Shown in pieces: positions 54,281 to 64,000 of a DNA stretch of 64,000 nt. Source of the DNA: Rhizoclosmatium globosum (Eukaryota > Chytridiomycota > Chytridiomycetes > Chytridiales > Chytriomycetaceae); assembly GCA_002104985.1 (NCBI GenBank), contig MCGO01000068.1:1-64000 (forward strand), read 5' to 3'. The notes under the pieces are model-generated. The model saw only the letters and a list, made by a program, of their open reading frames with translations, was not told where the DNA came from and did not search any database. The position numbers were made by a program, and so were the translations under genes. How positions within the stretch are numbered: the first letter of the stretch is position 1; each line of letters starts with the position of its first letter.

Positions 54281-55334
54281 TTAACAAACAACTGGGATCT
54301 TGGTGGCGGTGGCATCGCTCTTTCCAAGGTTTCCAAGACCAAAGATTTGCTCAATAGTAGCAAGAGCAGAGTAGTGGGTGTAAGTGGTGGCGTCAGTCTT
54401 TCCAGCTCCAACAATACCCTTACCCAAGAAGAGAGAGTCTAAGAACGCGTTAAAAAAGAAGTAAGAAAACGCTATCACAAAATCTTACAAATGTTGTTGG
54501 TAGGAGTGTCATTAGCGTCCTCATCGAAGGTCACGTGGAAAAGAGTGTTGGCGTAGAGTGGGTTGGTGAGCTTTGGCTCGATGAAGTTCTTCAACCAGTT
54601 GGATGCATACGCAACATTGGTGTTGTGGCCATCGTCGTTAATGTCTGGAGTGAAGAAAATGTAGTTGGCGAGAGTTCCAGCCTTCTCATCGGCAGCCAAC
54701 TGGTTTGCGTTGACAACCTTGGCGCAACGAGCGGAGTTGGTGCGGATGTTGTTGAAGGACAAGAATGGAGTGTGCTTGCGGTAGTAGGTTCCAGAAGATG
54801 AACCAGTGTAGCAGTTTCCTTGTTGACGATGAGTGACGAATATTTCAACGGTTCGGGATGATCAAGGTTAGGTACCTGGGTAAGCTTCGTTGTAAGACTT
54901 CCAGGAGAGTCCCTTAGCTTCCAAGAGGTCCACAACGGAGTTCTATGCATTTAATCAGAATCAAGCTTGGTATCTGCAAACACTAACCGCAGCAATGTTG
55001 ATGTTAGAGTCTCCAGTGCAACCGTTGGTAGATCCACTGATCATAGCGATGTAGTTTGGTTGAGATGGGTGAGAGACGGCGTTGTAGTTGCTCATGAAGT
55101 ATCCACGTTTGGCCAACGAAGCAAAGTATGGGTCAGAGAGGACGTCTCCCTTTCCTTCATTCTCAAAGACAATAGTAAAGACAGTCTTGATTCTGAATGC
55201 CACGTTTGAGTGAGAAAACTCTTGATGATCAATGAGAATCTTTACCCGCAAGCGGTGGCGCGCTCGGAAAGGATTGGGGAGGCAGAGGCAACTGAGGCGA
55301 TAGCAGCAACAAAGAGAAGAGCGTTGGCGAACAT
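54281..55334 (-). CDS. Secreted phosphoesterase (acid-phosphatase/PLC-like family)
   Basis: Five exons (55334-55246, 55192-54988, 54942-54876, 54818-54489, 54438-54281), 849 bases, 282 residues. Signal peptide MFANALLFVAAIASVASA and a short propeptide-like SPILSERATA. Family blocks: FTIVFENEGKG, YFMSNYNAVSHPSQPNYIA, VDLLEAKGLSWKSYNEA, YIFFTPDINDDGHN and LFHVTFDEDAN. Exons 2, 3 and 4 have exactly the same lengths (205, 67, 330) as the 50129-51238 gene, so these two are recent duplicates. Converges with the 53079-54046 gene. Confidence 0.87.
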
Positions 55335-55719
55335 TGTTGTTGTTTGGATGGTGGAAAAAGAGGCTAGAATCAGGCGCTTGGCTTTTAAAAGGTTTCCATT
55401 GGGCTTGTTTCCTTGTGACGAAGGGCACGCACGAGGGCACGCGCCACCCTAAATCATCTTCGTTTATAACAAAGCTCCAACAAGAATGGAAGCAGAAATA
55501 TAAATCACGGGTTTTCAAATCACAGTAGCGAAGTACCAACTCCCATAAGTTTCACCTTGAGAGTTGGCTTGTGCAAGATGGGCACGCAGTGAAAAAATCA
55601 AACCGAAACTGATGATTGATGGATTAAAGAACAAGTCAGGTGACAATCATCCCCAAGCATACATTTATTCCTTGGCCAAAATGAACAAACAGAAGAAGGA
55701 AATTCTCAAATATCTAAGC
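55335..55719. other. Intergenic
   Basis: 385 bases between the phosphoesterase start and the 3' end of the GID RING gene, both minus strand. No gene seen. Confidence 0.55.
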
Positions 55720-57294
55720 TTAAATAGCAAACGCCTTTCTCATCTGAGATGCCATGAACTGTTGCCCCGTACGAGGACAGGTAACAACACCATCATGTTT
55801 CAATGCCATTTCTTCAAGTGCCTGTTATATCAAGGTCAAGATTCGCAGCACAATCAAGTTGTATGTACCTTCTGCGAATAAACGTATCCATTCGGCAAAA
55901 CCATAGGAAAGTTTCCTTCATCCATAATCTCACCCGTAATTCTACAGACGAGACAACTGTTTACGTGATGCGAAAAGGGCACGCCTTCAGCCAATACGCC
56001 GTATACGCTCGCGTTACAGACTGGACAGTTGACGTTGCGTGTTTCTGGGTCGTAGCACTGTGGAGTTTTGAGGGCGGCAAGTCCGGCTTGTAGGGATGTG
56101 TGGAGGAGGGATTGGGTGGTCAGAGTATTGAGAGTACAGTTTGTCGCACGGAATTGGGCGGTGAGGAGGTTCCAGCGTGTAGCGTCGAACAGAGACTAAA
56201 TCGTTTTGAGTTTGCGTTCAAATCGCTTTCAATAATTACGCACCTTGTAGCGTCCACAGAGAGTCTGTGGGTCAAAGGCAAGAAGAGCCGCAGCCATCTG
56301 AACTTCCTTCAAGTGTACATCGGCGCATGGAGTCAGGTGCTTCTTGAGGTACAAGATCGCTTCATTTAACTTCTGCGCACGGACGAGTTCAATGTATTCT
56401 TGCATGCGAAGGTTGAATTCAAGGTTACTCTGTTATAAAGTTATGATTTGTTCGCATTTAATGACTATGACCAACCTTGATCTTCTTCAAAGCAGAGTTG
56501 TTTTCTTTGCACCACGCGAGACATTCGACACAGCTTCGGCGTTTGAGCGCGTCTTCAATCATCTTGGATTGAGCAAAGAGTTCAATGTCAACCAGTTGCT
56601 TTTCATAAAGAACATGTCAGAGTTGTTTGTAAACTAAGCGAACTCAATACCTCAATACCAGCTTCGCCAGCTAACTCCTTTGCAGAATCAAAACATCCTT
56701 CTCTCAGCATGTAATCGACGAGAATGCGGTCCAGCTGAGTCTTACTCCAACGGGTAAACGCCGGACTCTCTTGTGAAGGCACATTCAGCAAATCATCTAA
56801 ATGCTGCAACCGAATGCGGATCCTATTCGTATACAGAAGTTCCTCCTCCTTCGACTCTTGCAACTATAATAATCTTATTAGAATCTTCGGAGTACGCCCA
56901 CCCAACCTAATAGTTCAACACCACACCTTCTTCTTAAGTTGAGTAAACCGAGTCGTAAGCGAATCAATAACTTTGAGTGCCTCTGTTTTGTTTCCGTTCT
57001 TCAAATCAATCTTTGCTATGTGTTCCTGGGCCGAAGTTGCGAGTGCCGCCCACTCTTTTTCGACGTGTTTTTGCGATGTTTTGAATGCGCGTTTGAATTG
57101 TTCGAGTGGGACCTGAGTTGGTTTGAAGTGGTTAGAACTTAGGCGAGGAGGGACGGTGTCTACTCGAGGGAGACGTACTTTGACTAGAGCCTGTTCCAAG
57201 GCGACAAGTGCTGGTGGATAGTGCTAGTTTAGAGTACAGTTAAGAGTAGGCAACATGTAGTACCTTCGAGCTTCTTTGCTTCTGAAGTTGACAT
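55720..57294 (-). CDS. GID/CTLH ubiquitin-ligase RING subunit (MAEA/Fyv10/Gid9-like)
   Basis: Seven exons (57294-57264, 57210-56927, 56863-56651, 56598-56476, 56429-56244, 56195-55869, 55821-55720), 1266 bases, 421 residues. N-terminal coiled region, then LisH-like LVDYMLREGCFDSAKELA, CTLH (GIEQLVDIELFAQSKMIEDA, CLAWCKENNSALKKIKS, EFNLRMQEYIELVRA), CRA (LLAFDP, LLTAQFRA), and a RING-like end: NCPVCNASV, FSHHVNSCLVCRITGEIM, MVLPNGYVYS and VVTCPRTGQ. This order is the MAEA/Gid9 family. The protein forms the RING pair of the GID E3 ligase, which in yeast degrades gluconeogenic enzymes. No frame break. Confidence 0.9.
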
Positions 57295-57331
57295 TTTCTG
57301 AGTGGTTTAATCTGTTTCTACATCGATAGAA
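57295..57331. promoter_or_regulatory. 37-base bidirectional spacer
   Basis: The whole distance between the start codons of the GID RING gene (minus) and the glycosyltransferase gene (plus). It must hold both 5' leaders or parts of them, so the core promoters probably lie inside the opposite gene. No clear TATA element. Confidence 0.5.
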
Positions 57332-58700
57332 ATGAAACAAAAGAAACCAGTCTACTTAATACTAGCCAGCATCGCGTCTCTCTTTCTCCCGCTCATATAT
57401 TGGCAGTTTGATGCGAATTTAAACTTCACCGATGTCACAGACCCTGTCAAACCCTCGAATGATACATTCCCGTCATCTCTAAACACGACAAAGTTGCCCG
57501 CTTTCGTGCGGAATGATATGGTTTCAAATGTATTCTATATCGCGCATGATGTGTTCAAATATGGCGTATGTGAATACCAAAACGTCTGTGTGGCTTCAAA
57601 CGAAACTATTATATACACAACAACTCCCAAAGCTGCTGAGGAGCTCACAAAGAAGTATAAAAACTGTGCCAAGGGAAACGACGCGTTCTGTCGCTGCAAC
57701 AAACGAAGTGGAGTCAGATTCCTCCCCATCAACAACCAAATCACATTTGAATCCGAACCAACATGGCTCATGTACCAATGGCTCCCCCGCCACCACATAG
57801 CCCACTTTGCATTCTCCATGATCCAATTCCACTCAATCCTCCTCCACCGCGACTTCTACACCCTCCCCAACTTCACAACCCTCCTCTTCCAAGACAACCC
57901 ATCCCCCTCCTCCCATACCACCGCGACCTCCTCAAAATCGTCCAATCAACAGGAACCCTCCCCACCCTCTCCAAAATCGACTTCCTCTCCAAAACCCCAC
58001 ACAGATACACCCCGAAACACGACAACAAAACCCGCTGCTTCACGTCCCTCCACACATCCCGCCTCTCAGAAGTCTACGCAACCTCCCACAAAGACCTCCA
58101 CACGTTCCGCGAGACCGCTGAAAAGGCCCTCTCCCTCTCATTCACACCCTCAACCTGCCCGCCCCCGAAAACCCTCATCCTCGTCCGCGCAAAATCGCAA
58201 AAGGGCCGCGAGAGGCGCATGAAGAACTTGCGCGAGGTTGTTTCGCTACTCGAAGAGCTCGGAATCACGCGATAGATACGATAGACTTTTCTGGGCGGAT
58301 GTCGCTGCGTAGGCAGGCGAGGGTTATAGCGGAGTATGGGCTGATTATCAGTTCGCATAGCTCGCAGCTTGCGAATTTGGTGTTTGCGAGGGAGGGGGCT
58401 GTTGTTGTTGAGGTTTCTGTTGTTTATAAGCGCGGGTTTCGGGTGTTGGGGGATGTGGCTGGGTTGAAGTATATTAATAGTGTGGGGCATAGGCCTGATG
58501 CTAGTGATCGGGCGTTTGTGAATAAGTTGTATCGGGAGAAGGTGTTGGGACGTGGGTGTATGAATGTGACGAGGGATGGGGAGGTTGATTTGAATGGGAG
58601 AGGTGTGGTTTTACGGTGGAGGAGAGGGAGAGGTTGAAGGGGGTGGACTTTTGGGTTGATTTGGTGAGGTTTGAGAAGGATTTGAAGGAAGGTTGAGGTG
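57332..58700 (+). CDS. GT61-like (DUF563) glycosyltransferase with frame breaks
   Basis: Start MKQKKPVYLILASIASLFLP gives a type II signal anchor. The luminal part has DVFKYGVCEYQNVC, FCRCNKRSGVRF, WLMYQWLPRHH and FHSILLHRDFYTLPNF. The frame then breaks four times: in a C run near 57905, near 58268, near 58613 and near 58690. Each time the protein family continues in the next frame: LLPYHRDLLKI, CPPPKTLILVRAKSQKGRER, then AEYGLIISSHSSQLANLVFA with VVVEVSVVY and YINSVGHRP, typical of GT61 enzymes (EOGT/xylosyltransferase group). All breaks fit single missing bases. Probably Golgi; sugar unknown. G is almost absent at 57780-58200 and C at 58310-58720. Confidence 0.65.
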
Positions 58701-58804
58701 GTTGAAGGACGGTGTCGAGGAGAGGATTCTTCACTTTGGAATAGAATTGGGCCGAAATAGATTTCTTTTGTTTGATACAGATTTGATGACTGCAAATTGG
58801 CACA

Positions 58805-60223
58805 ATGAAACGAGTTTCCGCAAAACCATTATTCTCGTCATCATCTGTATCACTGCTGCCTACTTTACGGTCATATACTCCATAGAATCACATGGATAGA
58901 ATCGCTAACTGTTTCAGTATCTTCAACTCTCTAATCATCCTGTCAAAGTCTCACTGATGACCTCAAACTCAAGCTTGTCTAAAACACCTCACCAATCCCT
59001 CAACAATACAAAAATACCCATCTTCAATACCACAGAAATGGTCTCCCAAGTGCTAGTGCATCCCACGACTCATTCAAATACGCAGTCTGTGAATACCAAA
59101 ATGTTTGCATCACATCCAACCAAACAACCATCTACACAAAGACGCGCAAAGTAGCCGTTTCTTGACTCGAAAGTACAAAAATTGTAAACTGGAAACGACG
59201 CGTTCTGTCGATGCCATAAACGCAGTGGAGTTCATTTCACTGAATTCCCAAACCAACCTACGCTGTACCTTTGAAACAACCGACATGGCTCATGTATCAA
59301 TGGTCGAATCGACATCACGTCGCACATTTTGCTTTCTCAATGGTTCAGTTCCATTCCATACTCCTCCATCGCGAGTTTTATTCGTTGCCCAACTTTACGA
59401 CGCTGTTGTTTCAAGATAACCCGCCGCCTTTGTTGCCGTATGATCAAAAGTTGTTGGATATCGTGAAATCGACGGCACTCTGCAACATTGGATACAGTCG
59501 AGTTTCTGGATGGTGGCAAAGAACGATGCTTCCATTCCTTAATACATCACGAATATCGGAGGTGTATGCAACATCTCAATTGGATTTAGAAGCCTTTCGA
59601 AAGTCTGCGGAACATCTTCTTAGATTGAACTTGACATTACCAGCTGTCCACCGCCGAAAGCCTTAATATTGATACGACAGTCTATCCAAAAAGGGCGAGA
59701 ACGCAGGATAATGAATATAGACGCGTTGGCTAGATACTTGAAAAGAAAAGGATTCCAACAAGTTGATATTCGAGAATTGAATGGGAAACAGAGTCTCGAG
59801 GAACAAGCAGGACTGATTTCACAATATGGGTTGATTATAAGTTCGCATAGCTCACAGCTTGCCAATCTGTTGTTTGCACGACGCGGTGCAGTTGTGATTG
59901 AGACATCTGTAGTGTATAAGCCGGCGTTCCGGACACTTGGAGAAATGGCAGGGTTGAAATATATCAATAGTGTTGGACATCGACCTGATAAACGGGAGAG
60001 AGCGTATGCACACAAGTTGTATGATAAAGTGAGAACGTGTTTGGGTAATCAAAGAGGGTTCTTGGTGATTAAAAAGTGTGCATTGGATGTGAAAGAGAGA
60101 GAAGTGTTGAAGAGTGTGAATTATTGGATTGATTTCGAACGGTTTGAGCGTGATTTGGAGGAAGGACTTGAGTGGATACGAGGGAACTGTACCGATCCCA
60201 TTAAATTAACGCTTTTAGAGTAA
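58805..60223 (+). CDS. Second GT61-like glycosyltransferase copy with frame breaks
   Basis: Tandem paralogue of the previous gene. A start at 58805 (MKRVSAK) leads, after a one-base gap, to the anchor TIILVIICITAAYFTVIYS. Family blocks are spread over all three frames: FKYAVCEYQNVCITSNQ, LTRKYKNC, then WLMYQWSNRHHVAHFAFS and LLFQDNPPPLLPYDQKLL (59271-59650), and finally QKGRERR, SQYGLIISSHSSQLANLLFA, INSVGHRP and WIDFERFERDLEEG to the stop. Four or more breaks are in the first 850 bases; the last 555 bases are open. No nonsense codon is needed once the breaks are allowed for, so decay and base-calling errors are both possible. Confidence 0.55.
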
Positions 60224-60304
60224 GTAAATGCAGATTTGATAGAATAGTTGTGTTCAGATGTCACCCACTTTTTTGTTTTTTTCCTGAGAGAGAGAGAGAG
60301 AGCA

Positions 60305-63300
60305 ATGAAGGGCAAGAGCAAGAGCAAGAGCACTGCCGTCGCCAAAACACGGCCACGCAAGAGCAAGGCCGAGAAGCAGGAGCAGCGACTCCTCCGCAGC
60401 GGGTGGTGGCAATTCGGAGCGCATGGATTCGATGGAGAAGTACGACATTCACGAAGTGTCCTCGGTTGAAAGCGACGACGACGAGGACTTGGACGACGAA
60501 GAAGCGTTCAACGATTCGGACGAAGAACGTTTTGGTTCGCACTTTGTCAAACTGGATTCGATTGGTTCAAAGGCGGCCTCAAAGGAACAAGAACAAGAAC
60601 ACCGACAACAGCGATGATGATCTGCTCAACGAGGGCGGCCCAAAGAGGAAACGCGATCTGTCTGAAGACGAAGAAGACGAAGAAGAAGACGAAGAAGAAG
60701 ATTGGGGCTCGGACGACGGCGAAATGGTGGTGCGTTGTTGCTTTCTTGGATCAAACAATGATTCGCATCAAACCAACAACACAATTGTCAATTAGGATAT
60801 TGCTGATCTGCTCTCGTCTGGCCCCGCAAAGGCCGTGCCAGTCAATCCTTCCTATGCCCTCAAAAAGAAACAAGCTGCAAAGGACACCTCGGATCCTGCC
60901 CATATTCTCCTTGCAAAACACGAGGACGATGAAGACAGCGACGATGACGACGACGATGAAGAAGACGACGACTTGTATGCTTCAGACGACGCGGAAACAA
61001 ACGACAACGACCAAATTCAATCATTTGTCTCTTCCCTCGACTCAAAAGGAAAGCCGGATGCAAAGAAACGGAAAGTGCGTATTGAAGAAGCGACGGAAGC
61101 GTACGAAGAATCGGAATTTAATCTCAACTCGCGTACTTCAAAAACTTCATCGCTGGAAACGCAAACTCGACTTTACGGATCTGATGGGAACTGTCGGTGG
61201 AGACGCTGCATTCTTGAACCTCCGTAAACAGCTCACAGAGCTGGCTCCCGGAACCGAGAACGCCGGGAAACCTGGTCTCCGTGCTGCAGGAACCGAAGCA
61301 GCCCCTCTCCCCACCCGAATCCAAGACCGTATCGGTCGTGAAGCCGCCTACGAAGCCTCCAAAAAAGAAATTGAAAAATGGCAAGGAATCATCCAAAAGA
61401 ACAGAAAAGCAGATCAACTCGACTTTTCAACAACCACTTTCGGGGAATCTGCATCCGCCGTTGTTCCTCTGCCGCCCTCGTCAGTCAATTCAAACCTCAA
61501 ACAGACATGGAACAGGAAATCGCCAAATTCTGCAGGACAGTGCGTTGAATGAGAAGAAGCAGATGGAGTTGGAGGACTTGGAAATGAACAAACTGAGTCC
61601 AGAGGAAATTGCTGCGAAGCGTCAAGAACTTGTGCGTTTGCGGTCGCTTGCCTTTTATGCGGAACAGAAGGCAAAGAAGGTGGCGAAAATCAAGAGTAAG
61701 ACGTACCGCAAGATTCACAAAAAGGATGCTATGCGGAAGGCGGCTAAAGAAGGTGGTGGTGAAATGTCTCTGGAGGAGTTGAATGAGTTGGATCCTGAAG
61801 CTGCGAGAGAGAAGGCGGAGAAGTTGCATACTGACCGAATCAAGGTTTGATTTGTATTTAGAAGAAACTCTTAATCTAACCATTACAACACCACAGGAAC
61901 GCATGACTTTGAAACACAAGAGTACTGGTAAATGGGCCCGAAAGATGCTCTCTCGAGGAGACCGCGACGACGAGGTAACCACCAACATCAACTACTCTAC
62001 CACAACCTATCAAACTCACATCTCTAACTCCCCTCACCAATAAAAAGACCCGCCAAGCCCTCATGGACCAACTCAACCAATCCCAAACCCTCACCCGCAA
62101 AATCGCCGGCCTCGAATCCGACGAAGATTCCGACGCCCTCAACGAATCCGACCCGAAGACGCGCTCGCATCCTCCCGACAACGCCTTGCTGACCTGGAGG
62201 ACCAGATCGGAGAGGACCTGGAAAAGCGGTTCCGAAGAAGGGCCTTTACGCCATGAAGTTCATGCAGAGGGGGTTGGAGAAGCAGATGAAGGAGAGTCGG
62301 GAGATGCTTGCGGAGGCGAGGCGGGAGTTGGAGGAGGAAGGGGTGGGTATGATTCTGATGAGGATGATGCACCGAAGGTTGTTAAGAAGAAGATTGTACC
62401 TGTGAAGGCTGGAGTTGGACGAATGGTGTTTGGTGGGGAGGAGGAGGAGCTGGATGGAGGTGGTGATGATGATGGTGAGGAGGATGATGGTGAGGATGTT
62501 GATGGGGGGAATCAGATTTCGAGTGCACAGTTTAATGTGAAAATGGCGAAACCGATTTCGATTGGAAAGGGTGGGGAATCATTTGCTGGTAAGCTTTGTC
62601 TCGTGAGTTCTGGGATGCATAAACTAATGTATTTATTCAGTTTCGAAATCGAAAGACTCGACCTTCTCCGCCAAGATTTCGAACGCTGTGTTTGGAGATG
62701 ATCCAACTGCATCAAAGCCAACAAAGAAGGGGAAAGCTTCTAAACAAGAACCTGTCGTCGAATCTACTCCTGATATTTCCGCACCTGTACCTTCAAAACC
62801 TTCCAAACAATCTGCAAACAAAACAAAGGACGATGACGAATCAAATCCATGGCTCACTGTTACCGCACCACCAAAAAATCAACGAAAGCTGGAAAAGACA
62901 CTCACACTGACAAGGCTCTTGACAAAATGAACAAAGTCAAGCAACTCCAAAAAGCATCAGAAACAATCGCAGACTTGGACGTTACCCTCAACTTGGACGG
63001 AGTCCGTAAACTAGAAGTCGTAAAACCAACCACCACCCCCACAATCCCCACCCCTTCCACATCAACCAAAAAAGAAAAACCAGCACCCAACAAAATTGTC
63101 GTAATGGGACCCGTGAAACCGGGCGCCCCAAAACCAAAACCCGCCCAACTCCTTCCCGACCCAAAACCAAAACCAAAACCTACAATCTCATACGACTCCG
63201 ACCAAGACTCTGACGACGCCGCTACATACACCAAAATCGCCAACAACTTTGTCCACGCGAGCGACGTTGCGACTCTCACACAACGTGAGCTCATGCAGAT

Positions 63301-63841
63301 TGCGTTCGCAGGAGACAACGTAGCCGCGGAGTTTGAGGAAGAAAAGCGGAAAATTGAGGAAGCGGATGCGCCTGAAGTTGTGGACGCGACGTTACCGGGT
63401 GGGGATCCTGGGCTGGAAACGGGGTTGAACCCAAGGTTGGGTTGATTACGGAAGTGAAGAAGAAGGCGGGGAGTATTGAGAAGGAGAAGAGGAAGGATTC
63501 AAAGTTGAAGGATGTTATTATTAATGAGAAGAGGGCGAGAAAGGTAACTGGTCTTTAATTTCTCTTCTGTGCTATTAAGGTTTCTAACGTCTCGATTCTA
63601 GTCAACTAAATACCTGGCGAAGGATCTTCCATTCGGTTATGAATCGCGCGAACAATATGAACAAGCGATTCGTATGCCGCTTGGTGTGGAATGGAACACA
63701 AGTGCATCTCACGCTAAACTGACGGCACCTAAAGTCGTGACAAAGATGGGAACTATCATCAACCCGTTACGGTTGGCTGCTGCAAATACTGGGCAGAAGA
63801 AACGGAGCGAAAAGGAGAGTGATTTCAAGACTAAGAAATAA
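60305..63841 (+). CDS. UTP14: U3 snoRNP/SSU-processome protein UTP14, with many frame breaks
   Basis: Start MKGKSKSKSTAVAK after a GA repeat. Family features follow in order across frames: acidic N-terminus, FTDLMGTVGGDAAFLNLRKQ, SKKEIEKWQGIIQKNRKADQ, KIKSKTYRKIHKK, ERMTLKHKSTGKWARKM, RQALMDQLNQ, GLYAMKFMQRGLEKQM, the GWGSWAG motif near 63400, and the C-terminal AKDLPFGYESREQYEQAIRM with V-EWNTS and TKMGTIINPL. Introns are near 60730, 61850, 61975, 62590 and 63545. About ten frame breaks are needed (for example 60402, 61130, 61503, 61531, 62150, 62235, 62340, 62895, 63400), nearly all single missing bases. UTP14 works in 18S rRNA processing in the nucleolus, stimulating the Dhr1 helicase, and is essential in yeast. 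Confidence 0.8.
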
Positions 63842-64000
63842 AAAAATATTTTGGGGCATTTTCACAGAGTTTCGTTAGTTGTATTCTTCAAAGTTGTGAA
63901 GCACCTTCATTTGCATTGTCTACCATTGTCACAATATTGTACCTTGACGAATTATGCGACAATGGACAGATGGCGTATGGCCTTTAAAGCAAGACCATTC
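63842..64000. other. 3' region of UTP14
   Basis: 159 bases to the window edge; T-rich, no gene seen. Confidence 0.5.

Noticed and set aside
55564..55881. 106-codon plus-strand frame and other frames overlapping the GID RING gene
   Set aside because: They lie opposite well-conserved exons of the minus-strand gene and have no family resemblance.

Overview
The window looks like nuclear DNA of an early-diverging zoosporic fungus, probably a chytrid. This is inferred from very short GT-AG introns (about 45 to 85 bases), compact genes, fungal-type housekeeping genes (SEM1, GID-complex RING protein, argininosuccinate lyase, UTP14), Ser/Thr-rich GPI-type wall proteins, a tyrosine-recombinase retrotransposon, and Slo-type potassium channels of a kind I do not expect in yeasts and moulds. 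No species is claimed. I see no rRNA, tRNA or CRISPR.

Layout. (1) 1-19259 is a tandem array of thirteen paralogous genes (the first cut by the edge). Nearly all encode a short N-terminal helix resembling the paxillin LD motif (LDxLLxxL), then a PH-like domain, then a low-complexity or coiled tail. Intron positions are shared. One member has lost the PH domain, and one unrelated acidic-protein gene sits inside the array. (2) 19370-20700 is a membrane-anchored GH5-like glycosidase. (3) 20742-36952 holds three tandem Slo/BK-like channel genes on the minus strand. The right-hand copy looks intact. The middle copy has two nonsense codons and a missing C-terminal end, and is fused by a deletion to the third copy, which has lost its N-terminal end. 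A complete split-direct-repeat (Ngaro/PAT-like) YR retrotransposon, 27331-33455, sits in the spacer between the intact and the middle channel. (4) 37560-45425 carries a degenerate fragment and then a 1939-residue Ser/Thr-rich secreted protein with four copies of an eight-cysteine domain and a GPI-type tail that is repeated downstream of the stop. (5) 45498-55334 mixes SEM1, an M43-like metalloprotease, argininosuccinate lyase, a lectin-like secreted protein, a CFEM-like membrane protein and a family of secreted phosphoesterases (three genes and one fragment), with a segmental duplication that copied the lyase start region. (6) 55720-63841 holds the GID ubiquitin-ligase RING subunit head-to-head with a GT61-like glycosyltransferase, a second glycosyltransferase copy, and UTP14.

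A recurrent oddity is single missing bases, usually in C or G runs, in genes otherwise conserved across the break. UTP14, essential in yeast, has about ten. Most such breaks are therefore more likely sequence errors than decay, although the two nonsense codons in the middle channel are substitutions and look real. The secreted and surface genes suggest a cell-wall/secretome neighbourhood; the PH array looks like a lineage-specific family acting at membranes or adhesion and cytoskeleton sites, which is inference.
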